Part shown: in pieces, positions 21,054-29,166 of the stretch
Position numbering within the stretch: the stretch's first letter is position 1
Layout: the number at the start of each line of letters is the position of its first letter
NCBI GenBank assembly: GCA_903844155.1
Contig: CAIMSU010000207.1
Span: 1 to 46,586, forward strand
Length of the DNA: 46,586 nucleotides
Direction of reading: 5' to 3'
Source of the DNA: an uncultured Pseudomonadota bacterium
GTDB lineage: Bacteria > Myxococcota_A > UBA796 > SXON01
Translations under genes and position numbers: made by a program
Notes under the pieces: generated by a model
Database searches by the model: none
The model's input: the letters and a program-made list of their open reading frames with translations, nothing else
What the model was told of the DNA's origin: nothing

Positions 21054-21689
21054 ATGGCCGCTCGTCAACCAGCACCCGGGACCGCCGACAGGGCTACGGT
21101 TCTGGCGTGGATCGATGCGGAGCCGGGGAGGGGCTATCGAACGGCTGCGGCCATGTTCGGGCTGCCGGTTCAGCGCGTGAAGAATTGGACGGCGCGACGA
21201 ACCCCAGTGAACCCCAGTGAACCCCACGCGAACCCCAGTGGTGGGGCGAAGATGGCGCTTGTAGGCGGGAAGCGAGAGGCGCCGGCGCAGACCGTCCCGA
21301 AGCTCGCGCGCGGGGTCGTCAACCTCGACGCATGCGCTCCCGAGATGCGCGAGCACCTCCGCGGGATGGCATGGGGGCTCGCAGCGTTCGGCGACCTGGT
21401 GCGCGAGGCGATGATCGAGCGGCGTGCTGCCTCCGCGGAGCGCGCCCGGCTCCGCGCCACCGGGATGAACATGGACGAGGTCGACAAGTGCGTCCCGCTG
21501 CCCTCGCTGCCCGACATGCGACAGGTCGACGCCGGGGCGCGGGCACTGAAGACGACGCTGGAGATTTCGCCCGCGCTCGCCTCCGAGGTCGCTGGCCATG
21601 CGCGGGACGGCCTGAACGCTGGCGAGCTCGCGGACCTCGACGACAAGGTGCTCACCCCCGGTCCTGTGGTGTTGCGGATCGCGAAGTGA
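21054..21689 (+). CDS. terS: Putative terminase small subunit
   Basis: A 211-residue protein located directly before, and GTGA-coupled to, the large terminase. The N-terminus has an HTH-like part (ATVLAWIDAEPGRGYRTAAAMFGLPVQRVKNWTA) suited to recognising the packaging site; the middle and C-terminus are helical. AGGA lies about eight bases before ATG 21054. The identification rests on position and HTH, not on a family match. The gene contains four GAACCCCA repeats (21199-21237) that could be the packaging recognition site. Confidence 0.65.
   Translation: MAARQPAPGTADRATVLAWIDAEPGRGYRTAAAMFGLPVQRVKNWTARRTPVNPSEPHANPSGGAKMALVGGKREAPAQTVPKLARGVVNLDACAPEMREHLRGMAWGLAAFGDLVREAMIERRAASAERARLRATGMNMDEVDKCVPLPSLPDMRQVDAGARALKTTLEISPALASEVAGHARDGLNAGELADLDDKVLTPGPVVLRIAK
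21199..21237. repeat. GAACCCCA repeats, candidate pac site
   Basis: GAACCCCA at 21199-21206, 21209-21216, 21219-21226 and 21230-21237, starts 10, 10 and 11 bases apart, one helical turn each. The spacing shifts the reading frame, so the repeat is not a protein repeat. Packaging sites of several headful phages lie inside the small-terminase gene, which makes this a candidate TerS binding site. Confidence 0.45.
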
Positions 21690-23452
21690 TCGCCCGCTGG
21701 GAGTCGTATGCCGCCCTCGACGGCGCCACGTTCGCCAGCCGGATCGCGCCGCTTGACGCGCGCCTCCAGCGCGAGGCGATGCGCCTGCGCTTCCGTGGGA
21801 ACCTGCCCGCGTTTCTCAAGTTCTGCTTCCCGGCTCTGTTCGACGCGCCCTGGAACCGCTTTCACCTGGATGTGCTGACCCGCCCGAAAGCACCGTGGGC
21901 AGAGCGGATCGGTCGGACAGCGGAGGGGTCGGACACCGACACGGACACCGACTCGGGGCTGACCCTCCGCGCTGTCGCGGCCCCCCGCGGCATCGCCAAG
22001 ACGACGCTGCTCAAGGGCGAGCTCGTTCACGACCTTGTCTATGGACTCGAAAACTACATCGTCGTGGTGAGCTCGGAGACCCGCCTCGCGCGAGGCATCA
22101 CGAAGCACCTGCGCCGGCTGTTCCTCGCCCGCGGCTCTCGGCTCGATGCGCTGTACGGCCCCTTCATCGTCGAAGGCGGGGTCGACGAGTTCTCGGTCGT
22201 GTTCCCAGACGGCCGGCGCGTGGGGGTCCTGGCGCGCTCGTTCGGCACCCAGGTCCGCGGCGCCAACGAGGACGGCGCGCGACCCACCAAGATCGTCATC
22301 GACGACGGCGAGCGACCGGGGCGTGTCCGCAACCCGCGGCTGCGGCGCGAGGATCAGGAATTCCTCGACGACGACATCCTCAAGGCCGGCCCCATCGAGG
22401 GCGGGCTGAACGTGGACTGGCGCGGGACCGTGCTCGCGACCGATTCGATCCTCGCGAACCTCCTCACCTCGCCGGGCTGGGAGGGATCGAAGTGGCAGGC
22501 CGTCGAGAAGATGCCCGATCGGCTCGATCTCTGGGAAGAGTGCGGGCGCGTGTTCAAGGACCTGGCGCTGGGCAAGGTCGCGGCCCGCCGGCGAGCTGCG
22601 CAGGCCTTCTACAACGCCCGCCGCGCTGAGATGGACGCGGGCGCCGTGGTGCTCGACCCCTTCCGCTTTGGCCTGTTTCAGTTCTTCTGCGAGGTCTGGA
22701 TCTTCGGCTGGCGCTCCGTCCTCCGGGAGCGCCAGAACGATCCCCACGGGGGCGGGACGAAGTTCTTCCGCGTCTACCCGTCGTCGCCGGCCGCGCGCGA
22801 CGGCTTCGCGCGGTGTCGAGTCGAGGGCGACAAGGCGACCGGGGGCTATCTCTACCCAGCGGATGGCCGCCCCCGGATTCCGCTCTCCGAGGTGCGGTTC
22901 TTCGCCCGCCTCGACCCAATCCCCGGCAAGGAGCTGGGGACGATGGGCGACGACAACGGGGCTGGCGCTGGGGATTTTGCCGCCATCGCCATCGTTGGAA
23001 AGGACGCGCACGGGTACAGTTACGTCGTGGACGTGTGGCTCCGGCGCGCCCGGGACTCCGAGCAGGTCTCGGCACTCTGGGACCTCTGCGAGAAGTGGCG
23101 CGTCGAGAAGGTCAGCGTCGAGTCGAACGGCTTTCAGCGGTTCGTCGGCCGTGACTTTCGGCAGCAGCAGGAGGCCCGCCGCAAGGCCGGTCGCTGGGTT
23201 GGCGTCTCCGTCGAGGTGGACAAGGATGCGCGCAGCTCGACGAACAAGGAAGACAGGATCGCCGCGCTCGAATCGCCGACCACGAACCGCTGGCTCCAGT
23301 TCGCCGAGCACCTCCCGCCGGAGCTGTGGCGGCAGTTCGACCTGTTTCCGGGGTGCGACCATGACGACGGGCCGGACGCTGTGGAGGGTGCCTGGCGGCT
23401 GTCAGGGGCGGCGGTTCAGGTCGGGATGGTGGAGCAGTTCCGGCGCGGTTAG
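21686..23452 (+). CDS. terL: Terminase large subunit
   Basis: The motor and nuclease that package DNA into procapsids. In the 588-residue protein the ATPase has Walker A APRGIAKTT (99-107) and Walker B KIVIDDGER (202-210, Asp-Asp in place of Asp-Glu), with an adenine-site stretch just before (FCFPALFDAPWNRFHLD). The C-terminal nuclease has GDFAAIAIVGKD with a catalytic-type Asp, VSVESNGFQ and a final DDGPDAVEGA. A GSDTDTDTDSG insertion from a CACCGA-type DNA repeat precedes Walker A. The GTG start overlaps the small-terminase stop. It is followed by a small gene and then by virion genes on the other strand. Confidence 0.92.
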   Translation: MIARWESYAALDGATFASRIAPLDARLQREAMRLRFRGNLPAFLKFCFPALFDAPWNRFHLDVLTRPKAPWAERIGRTAEGSDTDTDTDSGLTLRAVAAPRGIAKTTLLKGELVHDLVYGLENYIVVVSSETRLARGITKHLRRLFLARGSRLDALYGPFIVEGGVDEFSVVFPDGRRVGVLARSFGTQVRGANEDGARPTKIVIDDGERPGRVRNPRLRREDQEFLDDDILKAGPIEGGLNVDWRGTVLATDSILANLLTSPGWEGSKWQAVEKMPDRLDLWEECGRVFKDLALGKVAARRRAAQAFYNARRAEMDAGAVVLDPFRFGLFQFFCEVWIFGWRSVLRERQNDPHGGGTKFFRVYPSSPAARDGFARCRVEGDKATGGYLYPADGRPRIPLSEVRFFARLDPIPGKELGTMGDDNGAGAGDFAAIAIVGKDAHGYSYVVDVWLRRARDSEQVSALWDLCEKWRVEKVSVESNGFQRFVGRDFRQQQEARRKAGRWVGVSVEVDKDARSSTNKEDRIAALESPTTNRWLQFAEHLPPELWRQFDLFPGCDHDDGPDAVEGAWRLSGAAVQVGMVEQFRRG

Positions 23453-23474
23453 CACCACAACACCCGGAGTCCCG

Positions 23475-23660
23475 ATGCCCCCTGCGTTCACGCTCGCCGT
23501 CCCGTCAGCACTCCCCGACCCGAGCGGAGCGGACGATCCCGACATCATCTGCGAGCACCCACCCGAGGCCCGGATTCAAGATCCGGACAGCGACGCGGTG
23601 CTCTGCATGATCTGCGCGGCGGATGTCACTACCCTCCCCACGATGCCCGCCACGGACTGA
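23475..23660 (+). CDS. Small Cys-motif protein, 61 aa
   Basis: ATG 23475 has CGGAG six bases upstream. After a Pro/Ala-rich beginning, the sequence has CEHPPE and, about 20 residues later, VLCMICAAD, a possible zinc knuckle. Its last 32 bases overlap the end of the convergent head-morphogenesis gene. Function unknown; it closes the rightward terminase operon. Confidence 0.5.
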   Translation: MPPAFTLAVPSALPDPSGADDPDIICEHPPEARIQDPDSDAVLCMICAADVTTLPTMPATD

Positions 23661-24528
23661 TCCTACCCCGCTCGTTGTAGTGGGCAGGCAGGTTGAACCC
23701 GACATAGTCCGCCCCTTCAACAGGCCAGAGGATCCCCGACACCCGCCGCACGCCCATCGCTGCGGCGACCACCTCGACAGCCGCGACCGGGACGTGAAAG
23801 GGCCTGTCCATCGGGGCGGTGACATCCTCCGAAGCCCGCGAGAACGGGTGATTTCGCTTGTCGCGCAGCTCGATGATCTGCCGCATCAGCGGGTCCGTCG
23901 TCCCCGGCTCGTCGAGGACCTTGGCGGCCTCTTCCATCGTCTGCTGTGAGGAGTCGTTGTAGGCCCGGGAGACCTCCATGCGAACGATCAGCTCAGCCGA
24001 TCCCGCGTTTCTGGCGAGCGTCCCGACGGTCCCGCACACCGTCTCAGTCATCTGCGGGATCGACTTCCCGGAGGCCAGCCCGGCGCCAATGTCCCGGGCG
24101 ATCCGGTCTACGATCTGGCGGCCGTACCGCTCCAGGCTGTGACGATGGAGGAGGAGGGCGTCGGGCTCCAGAATGCGGGCCAACGCCTGAAACTGGATGC
24201 GGTTCCCGGCGTCGACGAGCACCCGCTCGTTGTCCCGGATCGCCGCCAGAACGTGCCCCATTGCTAGGCGACCCACTGGCAACGCCGCGGCCTCGACCTG
24301 CTCGCCGAGGCGCTGTGTCAGCATCCGGGACGCAGCATCGACCTGAGCGAGCATCACCCGCGCCTGCTGGGCACTGTAGGGGGTCGCCGTGTCGTCGATG
24401 GCCAGGAGCTGATCTTGGAGTGCCCGCCGCGCATCGTTCAGCGTGGCGAGGCAGCGGCGGGCCTGCGCGTCCGACAACCGTTCGAGGGCGAGGTCCTGAC
24501 GGTAGAGGAGATCGTTGATCGGCGGCAT
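23629..24528 (-). CDS. Mu gpF-like head morphogenesis protein
   Basis: A 299-residue minor head protein. The N-terminal two thirds are helical; the C-terminal domain has the family pattern: VRMEVSRAYNDSSQQTM, then ELRDKRNHPFSRA, then RRVSGILWPVEGADYVGFNLPAHYNERGRISPW. The last part corresponds to the PPxHxxCRG-like end of Mu F/SPP1 gp7 proteins, without the usual cysteines. Such proteins sit inside the procapsid near the portal. It lies directly after the portal gene, but both run leftward, opposite to the terminase and capsid genes. Start ATG 24528. Confidence 0.8.
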   Translation of the reverse strand: MPPINDLLYRQDLALERLSDAQARRCLATLNDARRALQDQLLAIDDTATPYSAQQARVMLAQVDAASRMLTQRLGEQVEAAALPVGRLAMGHVLAAIRDNERVLVDAGNRIQFQALARILEPDALLLHRHSLERYGRQIVDRIARDIGAGLASGKSIPQMTETVCGTVGTLARNAGSAELIVRMEVSRAYNDSSQQTMEEAAKVLDEPGTTDPLMRQIIELRDKRNHPFSRASEDVTAPMDRPFHVPVAAVEVVAAAMGVRRVSGILWPVEGADYVGFNLPAHYNERGRISPWRASWGG

Positions 24529-24531
24529 GGT

Positions 24532-25968
24532 CTACGCGACCGGATCGCCCGGCGGCGGCTTCGGCTCTGGCGGAGGCGTCGGCGCGAACCCGGGCTGCTC
24601 GGAGTAGTCGGCGTCGTCGAGTTCCTTGTTGACGGTTTCCAGCACGCCCGGTGCGACATCGACGAGGAACCCGGCTGCCGTCGCCTTGGCCACCTCGCGC
24701 CGGAACGTCTCGGACTTGACCAGCGGGGCCGCGAGCTGCGCGCTGGCGAGCATCGCCTGCAGGTCCCCCTCGTCCCAGCCGTCGAGGCCGGTGACGGTGA
24801 TCTTGTCGGGGGCGACCCTGAACACGTCGGCAAGCCGGAGCGCAACCGCTTTCATCGCGCCCCGCACGACATCGGCGTAGGCGTCGAGGACGATCTCCAG
24901 CGCCTTCCAGTCGAGATCCTTTGATGCCCCGCTGGCTCCCGCGCCTTCTTTCCCCACGCTCGCGCCCATCTGGTGAGCGGTTCGGTAGATCCCCTGTCTG
25001 GAGACCTCGATCCGGCTGGCGAGCGCGGCGTAGCAGGCTCCGGTCGGCTCCGCGAACGTGACCGAGTCGTTCGGCCCGACCTGGAGATACGCGCCGGCTC
25101 CGAGCGCGGGGCGGCGCGTCCCGTCCTCGGAGGCCACGACCATCAGGGCGTGCGCGCCTCGATGCAGAGCCCAGTTCAGATCATTGGCGAGGCCAGCGAG
25201 CTCGACCGCGGGATCACGCAGCTTGCCGCCAATGTGAAGCCCGGCGGGCAGCACCAAGCGCACGACAGGGAGATCGGGCCGGTTGTGGGCGATGTTCAGG
25301 CCCTCTCCCGCGTCGTCATCTGGAGCCGGGACCTGCGCGCCATCCTTCGTCCGGGGTGTCCACTCCCAGCGCGAGATCCCGACCTCGTCAATCGCGGTCC
25401 ATCGGTAGACGGTCCGCTGAGGCTCAACGAGGGTCGCCTGTTCGACGCACACGTCCCGGATCATGACGGCGGAGAGCGCGCCTGTCTCGTCGTCGATCCA
25501 GTTCGGCACCATCGCCGCAGGGACGCTCACGAGTCGCGGGCGGGAGAGGCCGAGCGCATCCTCCTCCGCGCGACTCGTCGGCGCGACATCGGGAGGCTTC
25601 GGGAAGTTGATCCACGCGAACGCGCGCCCATCCTTGGCCGCGTTGGTGACGATGTCGCGCCACCACGTTGACCAGCTCGTACCCTGCCCGTCCACGTCGG
25701 CCGTCCAGTCGTCGGGCAGGCCTGTCACGATGGCCGGGGCCTCGAACAGCCAGCCGATCATCAGGTCGATGATCGGCGCGACGTTGTTCTCGTAGACCGC
25801 TCGGCGGGACCGCTCGGCGTAGGCCGGGTCGCTCTCCAGTTCGCGCTGCGGCATGAACACCGCGAGCCGCCCATGCCAGAGGTCGCCGCCTTCGTAAAGT
25901 GCGGCGATGTCGGCCAGTAGTTCCGGCTTGAATGAGGGGTGACGCTGATCCAAGGTGGAGACTTTCAT
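24532..25968 (-). CDS. Portal protein
   Basis: The 478-residue protein would form the dodecameric ring through which DNA enters the head. It has the layout of DUF4055-type portals: N-terminal helical part (YEGGDLWHGRLAVFMPQRE, YENNVAPIIDLMIGWLFEAP), central strands (FAWINFPKPP, LVSVPAAMVPNWIDDETG) and a C-terminal helical stem (DLDWKALEIVLDAYADVVRG). The tail is Pro-rich. It precedes the Mu-F-like gene, the usual pair, and shares a divergent promoter region with the scaffold gene. No ribosome-binding site is seen before ATG 25968, so it may be translated from a leaderless message. Confidence 0.8.
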   Translation of the reverse strand: MKVSTLDQRHPSFKPELLADIAALYEGGDLWHGRLAVFMPQRELESDPAYAERSRRAVYENNVAPIIDLMIGWLFEAPAIVTGLPDDWTADVDGQGTSWSTWWRDIVTNAAKDGRAFAWINFPKPPDVAPTSRAEEDALGLSRPRLVSVPAAMVPNWIDDETGALSAVMIRDVCVEQATLVEPQRTVYRWTAIDEVGISRWEWTPRTKDGAQVPAPDDDAGEGLNIAHNRPDLPVVRLVLPAGLHIGGKLRDPAVELAGLANDLNWALHRGAHALMVVASEDGTRRPALGAGAYLQVGPNDSVTFAEPTGACYAALASRIEVSRQGIYRTAHQMGASVGKEGAGASGASKDLDWKALEIVLDAYADVVRGAMKAVALRLADVFRVAPDKITVTGLDGWDEGDLQAMLASAQLAAPLVKSETFRREVAKATAAGFLVDVAPGVLETVNKELDDADYSEQPGFAPTPPPEPKPPPGDPVA

Positions 25969-25974
25969 GGCGGG

Positions 25975-26004
25975 AGTCTACCCCGACGACTGACAATCTG
26001 TCAC
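25975..26004 (-). promoter_or_regulatory. Leftward promoter for portal genes
   Basis: On the minus strand GTGACA (26004-25999) and TAGACT (25980-25975) are 18 bases apart. Transcription would start near 25968, the A of the portal ATG, giving a leaderless message. The -35 box overlaps the TGACA-N3-TGTCA palindrome. Confidence 0.45.
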
Positions 26005-26034
26005 GACCCGTCTTGACGACTGACAAAAAGTCAG
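25985..26034. promoter_or_regulatory. Paired operators between portal and scaffold genes
   Basis: The 12-base direct repeat GACGACTGACAA occurs at 25985-25996 and 26015-26026, 30 bases apart. Each copy starts an inverted repeat: TGACA-ATC-TGTCA (25991-26003) and CTGAC-AAAAA-GTCAG (26020-26034). They lie over the two divergent promoters, so one dimeric regulator could control head-gene expression in both directions. The regulator is not identified. Confidence 0.65.
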
Positions 26035-26040
26035 TAACAC
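26013..26040 (+). promoter_or_regulatory. Rightward promoter for scaffold/capsid genes
   Basis: TTGACG (26013-26018) and TAACAC (26035-26040) are 16 bases apart, with the CTGAC-N5-GTCAG palindrome filling the spacer. The start of transcription would be close to ATG 26048, and no ribosome-binding site is visible, so a leaderless message is likely. Confidence 0.45.
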
Positions 26041-26047
26041 TCGCGCC

Positions 26048-26713
26048 ATGCCCATCGACCCCGAGACGAAGGCCGAACTCGACAAACTCGCTGCTGCCAT
26101 CACGGCGGAGGCGCTCGGCAAGGTCATCGGCGCGGCACTCACGGCACATCTGCCAACGCACCTCAAGGGCATCAACGACGAGATCACCGCGCTCAAGGCG
26201 GCGAAGCCTGACGCGAAGGCCGAGGAAGAGGCCGCCAGGGAGGCCGCGAACAAGGCTGGAAAGGGCAAAGAGGCCGATCCGCGCATCGCGCAGCTTGAGG
26301 CGCGCCTCGCCGCGTCCGACAAGGCCGCGGCCGATGCTGCGATCGCCGCGAAGAACGCCGCGCTCTCATCCGCCGCCCGCGACGCCCTCATCAAGCACGG
26401 CGTCCCTGCTGACCGCGTCGCTCACGCGATGGCGTTCGTGAACATGCAGGGCTTGCTCACCCACGACGGCGACCGGCCGGGCTGGAAGGGCAAGGACCAG
26501 TACGGCGCCGATGCCGTGCTCGACCTCGACGCCGCCGCCAAGGCGTTTGTCGGCAGCGCGGACGGCAAGGTCTACATGCCCCCCCTGAACGCGGGCGGCA
26601 CCGGGGGCGGAGTCGGCAACGCGAACGCCGCCCAGCGGAACGGAACCACGACCATCGACGCGCTCCGGAAGACCGGGGGCGGCGTGAACATCGGGGCACT
26701 TCTCGGCGGCTGA
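26048..26713 (+). CDS. Putative capsid scaffolding protein
   Basis: A 221-residue protein directly before the major capsid gene. It is strongly helical and charged in the first 120 residues (ETKAELDKLAAAITAEALGK, NDEITALKAAKPDAKAEEEA, RIAQLEARLAASDKAAADA), then becomes glycine-rich and flexible (NAGGTGGGVGNANAAQ). This composition and position are typical of phage scaffolds, which guide procapsid assembly and then leave or are cut. No protease domain is seen. ATG 26048 has no ribosome-binding site and may be the first base of the message. Confidence 0.7.
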   Translation: MPIDPETKAELDKLAAAITAEALGKVIGAALTAHLPTHLKGINDEITALKAAKPDAKAEEEAAREAANKAGKGKEADPRIAQLEARLAASDKAAADAAIAAKNAALSSAARDALIKHGVPADRVAHAMAFVNMQGLLTHDGDRPGWKGKDQYGADAVLDLDAAAKAFVGSADGKVYMPPLNAGGTGGGVGNANAAQRNGTTTIDALRKTGGGVNIGALLGG

Positions 26714-26744
26714 CCGCCATCACACTCTCTCTTGAGGTCCGAAC

Positions 26745-27809
26745 ATGGCCACCATGTCTCTCGCGAACATCTCCGCCTTCCTCAACCTCGTGTACGGCAT
26801 GGGCGTCACGGCGAACTTCCGCCGGGACGTGGTGCTCCCGAACATCGTCGACACGGTGACCGAGGGGAACGGGACCTGCACCTGGCGGACGGAAATCGCC
26901 GCCCGCAACACCGCCGCCGCGAAGGCGCAGGGCTACGCGGTGCAGGACTCGGACTTCAGCTCGGACGCGAAGCTCCAGGCCACGCTCGCGTGGGGGCACT
27001 ACGAGTCCTACGCCAGCATCGACGGCACCGCGCAGCGCGTCAGCGCCGCGAACAAGGGCCAGGACGTCGACGAGCTCGGCCATGAGCTGCAGGCCGCCGC
27101 CGAGGAGCTCGCGCAGAAGATCAGCGTGGACAGCTACTCGGGCGACTACACCGCCTCTCCCGTTCAGGTGGCCGGTCTCGCGCAGGCAGTTGGCGCGACC
27201 GGGACCTACGCCGCGATCGCACAGGGATCCTACGCAACGTGGGCCTCTGGCGCGAACACCGGAACGCTCGCCGCCCTCGACCTGAACATGATCCGCACCA
27301 AGCTGATCCGCCCCTACAAGGACGCGGTCGGCAAGGTCCCCGCGCTCATCATCACGGACGGCACCGTCTACGACAAGGTCGTGAGCCTCTTCGACGCGAA
27401 GTCGCTGATCGAGGTCACCACGGTCATGAGCTCCAGCGGTGAGCAGGTGGACATCGGCAAGCTCGGCTTCCGCGGGATCAAGGTGGACGGCGTCACGGTG
27501 CTGGAAGACCGGCATTGCACCTCGCAGACCATGTACGCGATCGACCCGCGCTTCATGGAGTACGTCCAGACCCCGCCAGTGTGGACCAACATGGACCCGG
27601 GCCAGCTCGCCGGCATCGTGAAGGAACTCTCCGGCCAGCAGATCCCGATCGAGGACATCGTCGCCGCGCAGTTCGCCGCGAAGCGCAAGCCGACCGCGCA
27701 GATCAACGCGCTCGCGAAGACGGGCGATTCGACGCGCGTGCAGCTCGTCATCGACATCCAGCTCCGCCTCCGCCGCCGCTCCGCCGCTGCGAAGCTCACC
27801 CTCTCGTAA
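26745..27809 (+). CDS. Major capsid protein (HK97-like fold expected)
   Basis: A 354-residue virion protein. It follows the scaffold gene and has GAGG before ATG 26745. Features typical of HK97-type capsids are the beta-rich first half (NIVDTVTEGNGTCTWRTEIA), the long helix around ELGHELQAAAEELAQKISVD, the loop region with ANTGTLAALDLNMIRTKLIR and AVGKVPALIITDGTVYDKV, and a closing DRHCTSQTMYAIDPRFMEYV. No N-terminal delta domain or protease site stands out. Identification rests on position, length and general pattern. Confidence 0.78.
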   Translation: MATMSLANISAFLNLVYGMGVTANFRRDVVLPNIVDTVTEGNGTCTWRTEIAARNTAAAKAQGYAVQDSDFSSDAKLQATLAWGHYESYASIDGTAQRVSAANKGQDVDELGHELQAAAEELAQKISVDSYSGDYTASPVQVAGLAQAVGATGTYAAIAQGSYATWASGANTGTLAALDLNMIRTKLIRPYKDAVGKVPALIITDGTVYDKVVSLFDAKSLIEVTTVMSSSGEQVDIGKLGFRGIKVDGVTVLEDRHCTSQTMYAIDPRFMEYVQTPPVWTNMDPGQLAGIVKELSGQQIPIEDIVAAQFAAKRKPTAQINALAKTGDSTRVQLVIDIQLRLRRRSAAAKLTLS

Positions 27810-27821
27810 GGAGCCGCCTCG

Positions 27822-28313
27822 ATGTCCACCGCACTCCTCAAGGGCGCCTTCCCGGCGCAAGAGCTTGACCCCGTCGTCAAGCGGTTCTTGTACCTGCTCA
27901 ACAGCACCTGCAATGCGGGCGGGCTTCAGGCCGGCACCACGGCCGGCAAGCTGAAGACGGTCAACAACGTCAGCTTCCGCATCGACGGCCAGCTCTACTA
28001 CAAGGCGGCGACGGACGACCTGTTCGACCTCTCCGCGGAGGTCACACTCCCGGCGTCGACGTACCGCGCGTACTGGGTGCTGCTCTCGACGGCCGGTGCG
28101 GCGTCCATCGTCCACGGCGCCAATGCCGCCAGCGCGGCCCTTGCGCTCGCGGACCTCGTCGCAAACCAGGTCCCGGACGCCACCAAGAGCATCATCGGCT
28201 GCTACGTCAGCTCGGCCGCGCAGAACTTCGGGAACGCGCTTACCGGCACGTTCTACGATGGCATCCCCGTTTCCGCGGCCTGCCTCGACAGCCTGTCCAG
28301 CCACGGCCCGTAA
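27822..28313 (+). CDS. Virion-associated protein, possibly head decoration
   Basis: The 163-residue protein starts 12 bases after the capsid gene with AGGAG before the ATG, so it is probably made in high amounts together with it. It is beta-rich (NVSFRIDGQLYYKAA, LSAEVTLPASTYRAYWVLLST) and low in charge. The position suggests a head decoration or stabilising protein, but the sequence does not match a family I can name. Confidence 0.55.
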   Translation: MSTALLKGAFPAQELDPVVKRFLYLLNSTCNAGGLQAGTTAGKLKTVNNVSFRIDGQLYYKAATDDLFDLSAEVTLPASTYRAYWVLLSTAGAASIVHGANAASAALALADLVANQVPDATKSIIGCYVSSAAQNFGNALTGTFYDGIPVSAACLDSLSSHGP

Positions 28314-28316
28314 ACC

Positions 28317-28700
28317 ATGTCCCTCACCGACGCACAAAAGGCGTCTGTGAGGACGTACCTCGGCTATTCGGACCAGTCCCGACAGGCGCCGTCGAACTAC
28401 CGCCTGGAGGGCGTTTGGGCCGGCCTTTCGACCGACGCCGTCACGCAGATCCAGACCCTGCTCACGCAGATCGACACCATCGAGACGTCCTTCGGGACGG
28501 CAACGAGCGCGAGCCGGGCCGGGATCATCGAGGTGGACAACGGCGGCGTGAAGTGGGCTCCTTCCGGGACCGCCACCCTCTCCGTCCTGACCCGCCGCGG
28601 GTCCATGCTCGTCCACCGCCTCGCCACGATCCTGGGCGTCCCCGTCATCGTCGATCCTTTCGCCATCGGCCCCGCATCGGGCGTCTGTGGCCTCGCGTAG
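28317..28700 (+). CDS. Head-tail connector-like protein
   Basis: A 127-residue protein. The N-terminus (SLTDAQKASVRTYLGYSDQ) followed by YRLEGVWAGLSTDAVTQIQTLLTQIDTIE resembles small helical head completion/connector proteins of myophages with similar gene order. The C-terminal part has LTRRGSMLVHRLATILGVPV, a helix with a hydrophobic end. It starts three bases after the previous gene without a strong ribosome-binding site. It would sit below the portal. Confidence 0.55.
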   Translation: MSLTDAQKASVRTYLGYSDQSRQAPSNYRLEGVWAGLSTDAVTQIQTLLTQIDTIETSFGTATSASRAGIIEVDNGGVKWAPSGTATLSVLTRRGSMLVHRLATILGVPVIVDPFAIGPASGVCGLA

Positions 28701-28710
28701 CCCCAACATC

Positions 28711-29166
28711 ATGACCGCCACCTCACCCACCCCTCGCCCCCGCAAGCGCGCCAAGCCCGCTGACGGGCTCGCGTGTACGGTCTGCAAGGTCCGCCCGGCG
28801 GCGGACGATGCGACCGTGTGCCGGGGCTGTCTGGAGGCGGCGCTGGAGCGAAACGGGTGGATGGAGCGCGGCGACGGAACGCGGCCCGCGAAGCCGTCGG
28901 GGTCGCTCGGTCGCGACGTCGATGTGCCAGTTGCCGATGCTGAGCCGACCATCGACCCGGAGATCGCGGCCATGCGCGCGAGTGCCCCGCCGGCGTCCGT
29001 CCGTGCGCTCCGCTCATTCATGACCGCCAGGCCCCGCAACGAGGACGGAAGCGGCGGCCAGCCCTGGCGCGTCGGGTTCTGCGACGTCTACAGCGGTGAG
29101 CAAGCCGCGGACCTGTGGAGCCGCCACGCCGAGCACTTCGAGCAGTGGCCCCCGGTGACGCCGTGA
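28711..29166 (+). CDS. Hypothetical zinc-motif protein in head region, 151 aa
   Basis: The N-terminus is basic (PRPRKRAKPADG) and leads into CTVCK and, about 18 residues later, VCRGCLEAAL, a four-cysteine zinc-binding unit. After a linker, a C-terminal half (ASVRALRSFMTARPRNED, VGFCDVYSGEQAADLWSRH) follows. No family recognised. ATG 28711 is chosen; a GTG at 28687 in frame, overlapping the previous gene, is possible. A zinc protein among head completion genes is unusual. Confidence 0.55.
   Translation: MTATSPTPRPRKRAKPADGLACTVCKVRPAADDATVCRGCLEAALERNGWMERGDGTRPAKPSGSLGRDVDVPVADAEPTIDPEIAAMRASAPPASVRALRSFMTARPRNEDGSGGQPWRVGFCDVYSGEQAADLWSRHAEHFEQWPPVTP

Noticed and set aside
26457-29039. 860-codon leftward open frame opposite capsid and head genes
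   Set aside because: Composition of a shadow frame; the forward genes have ribosome-binding sites and virion-like sequence.
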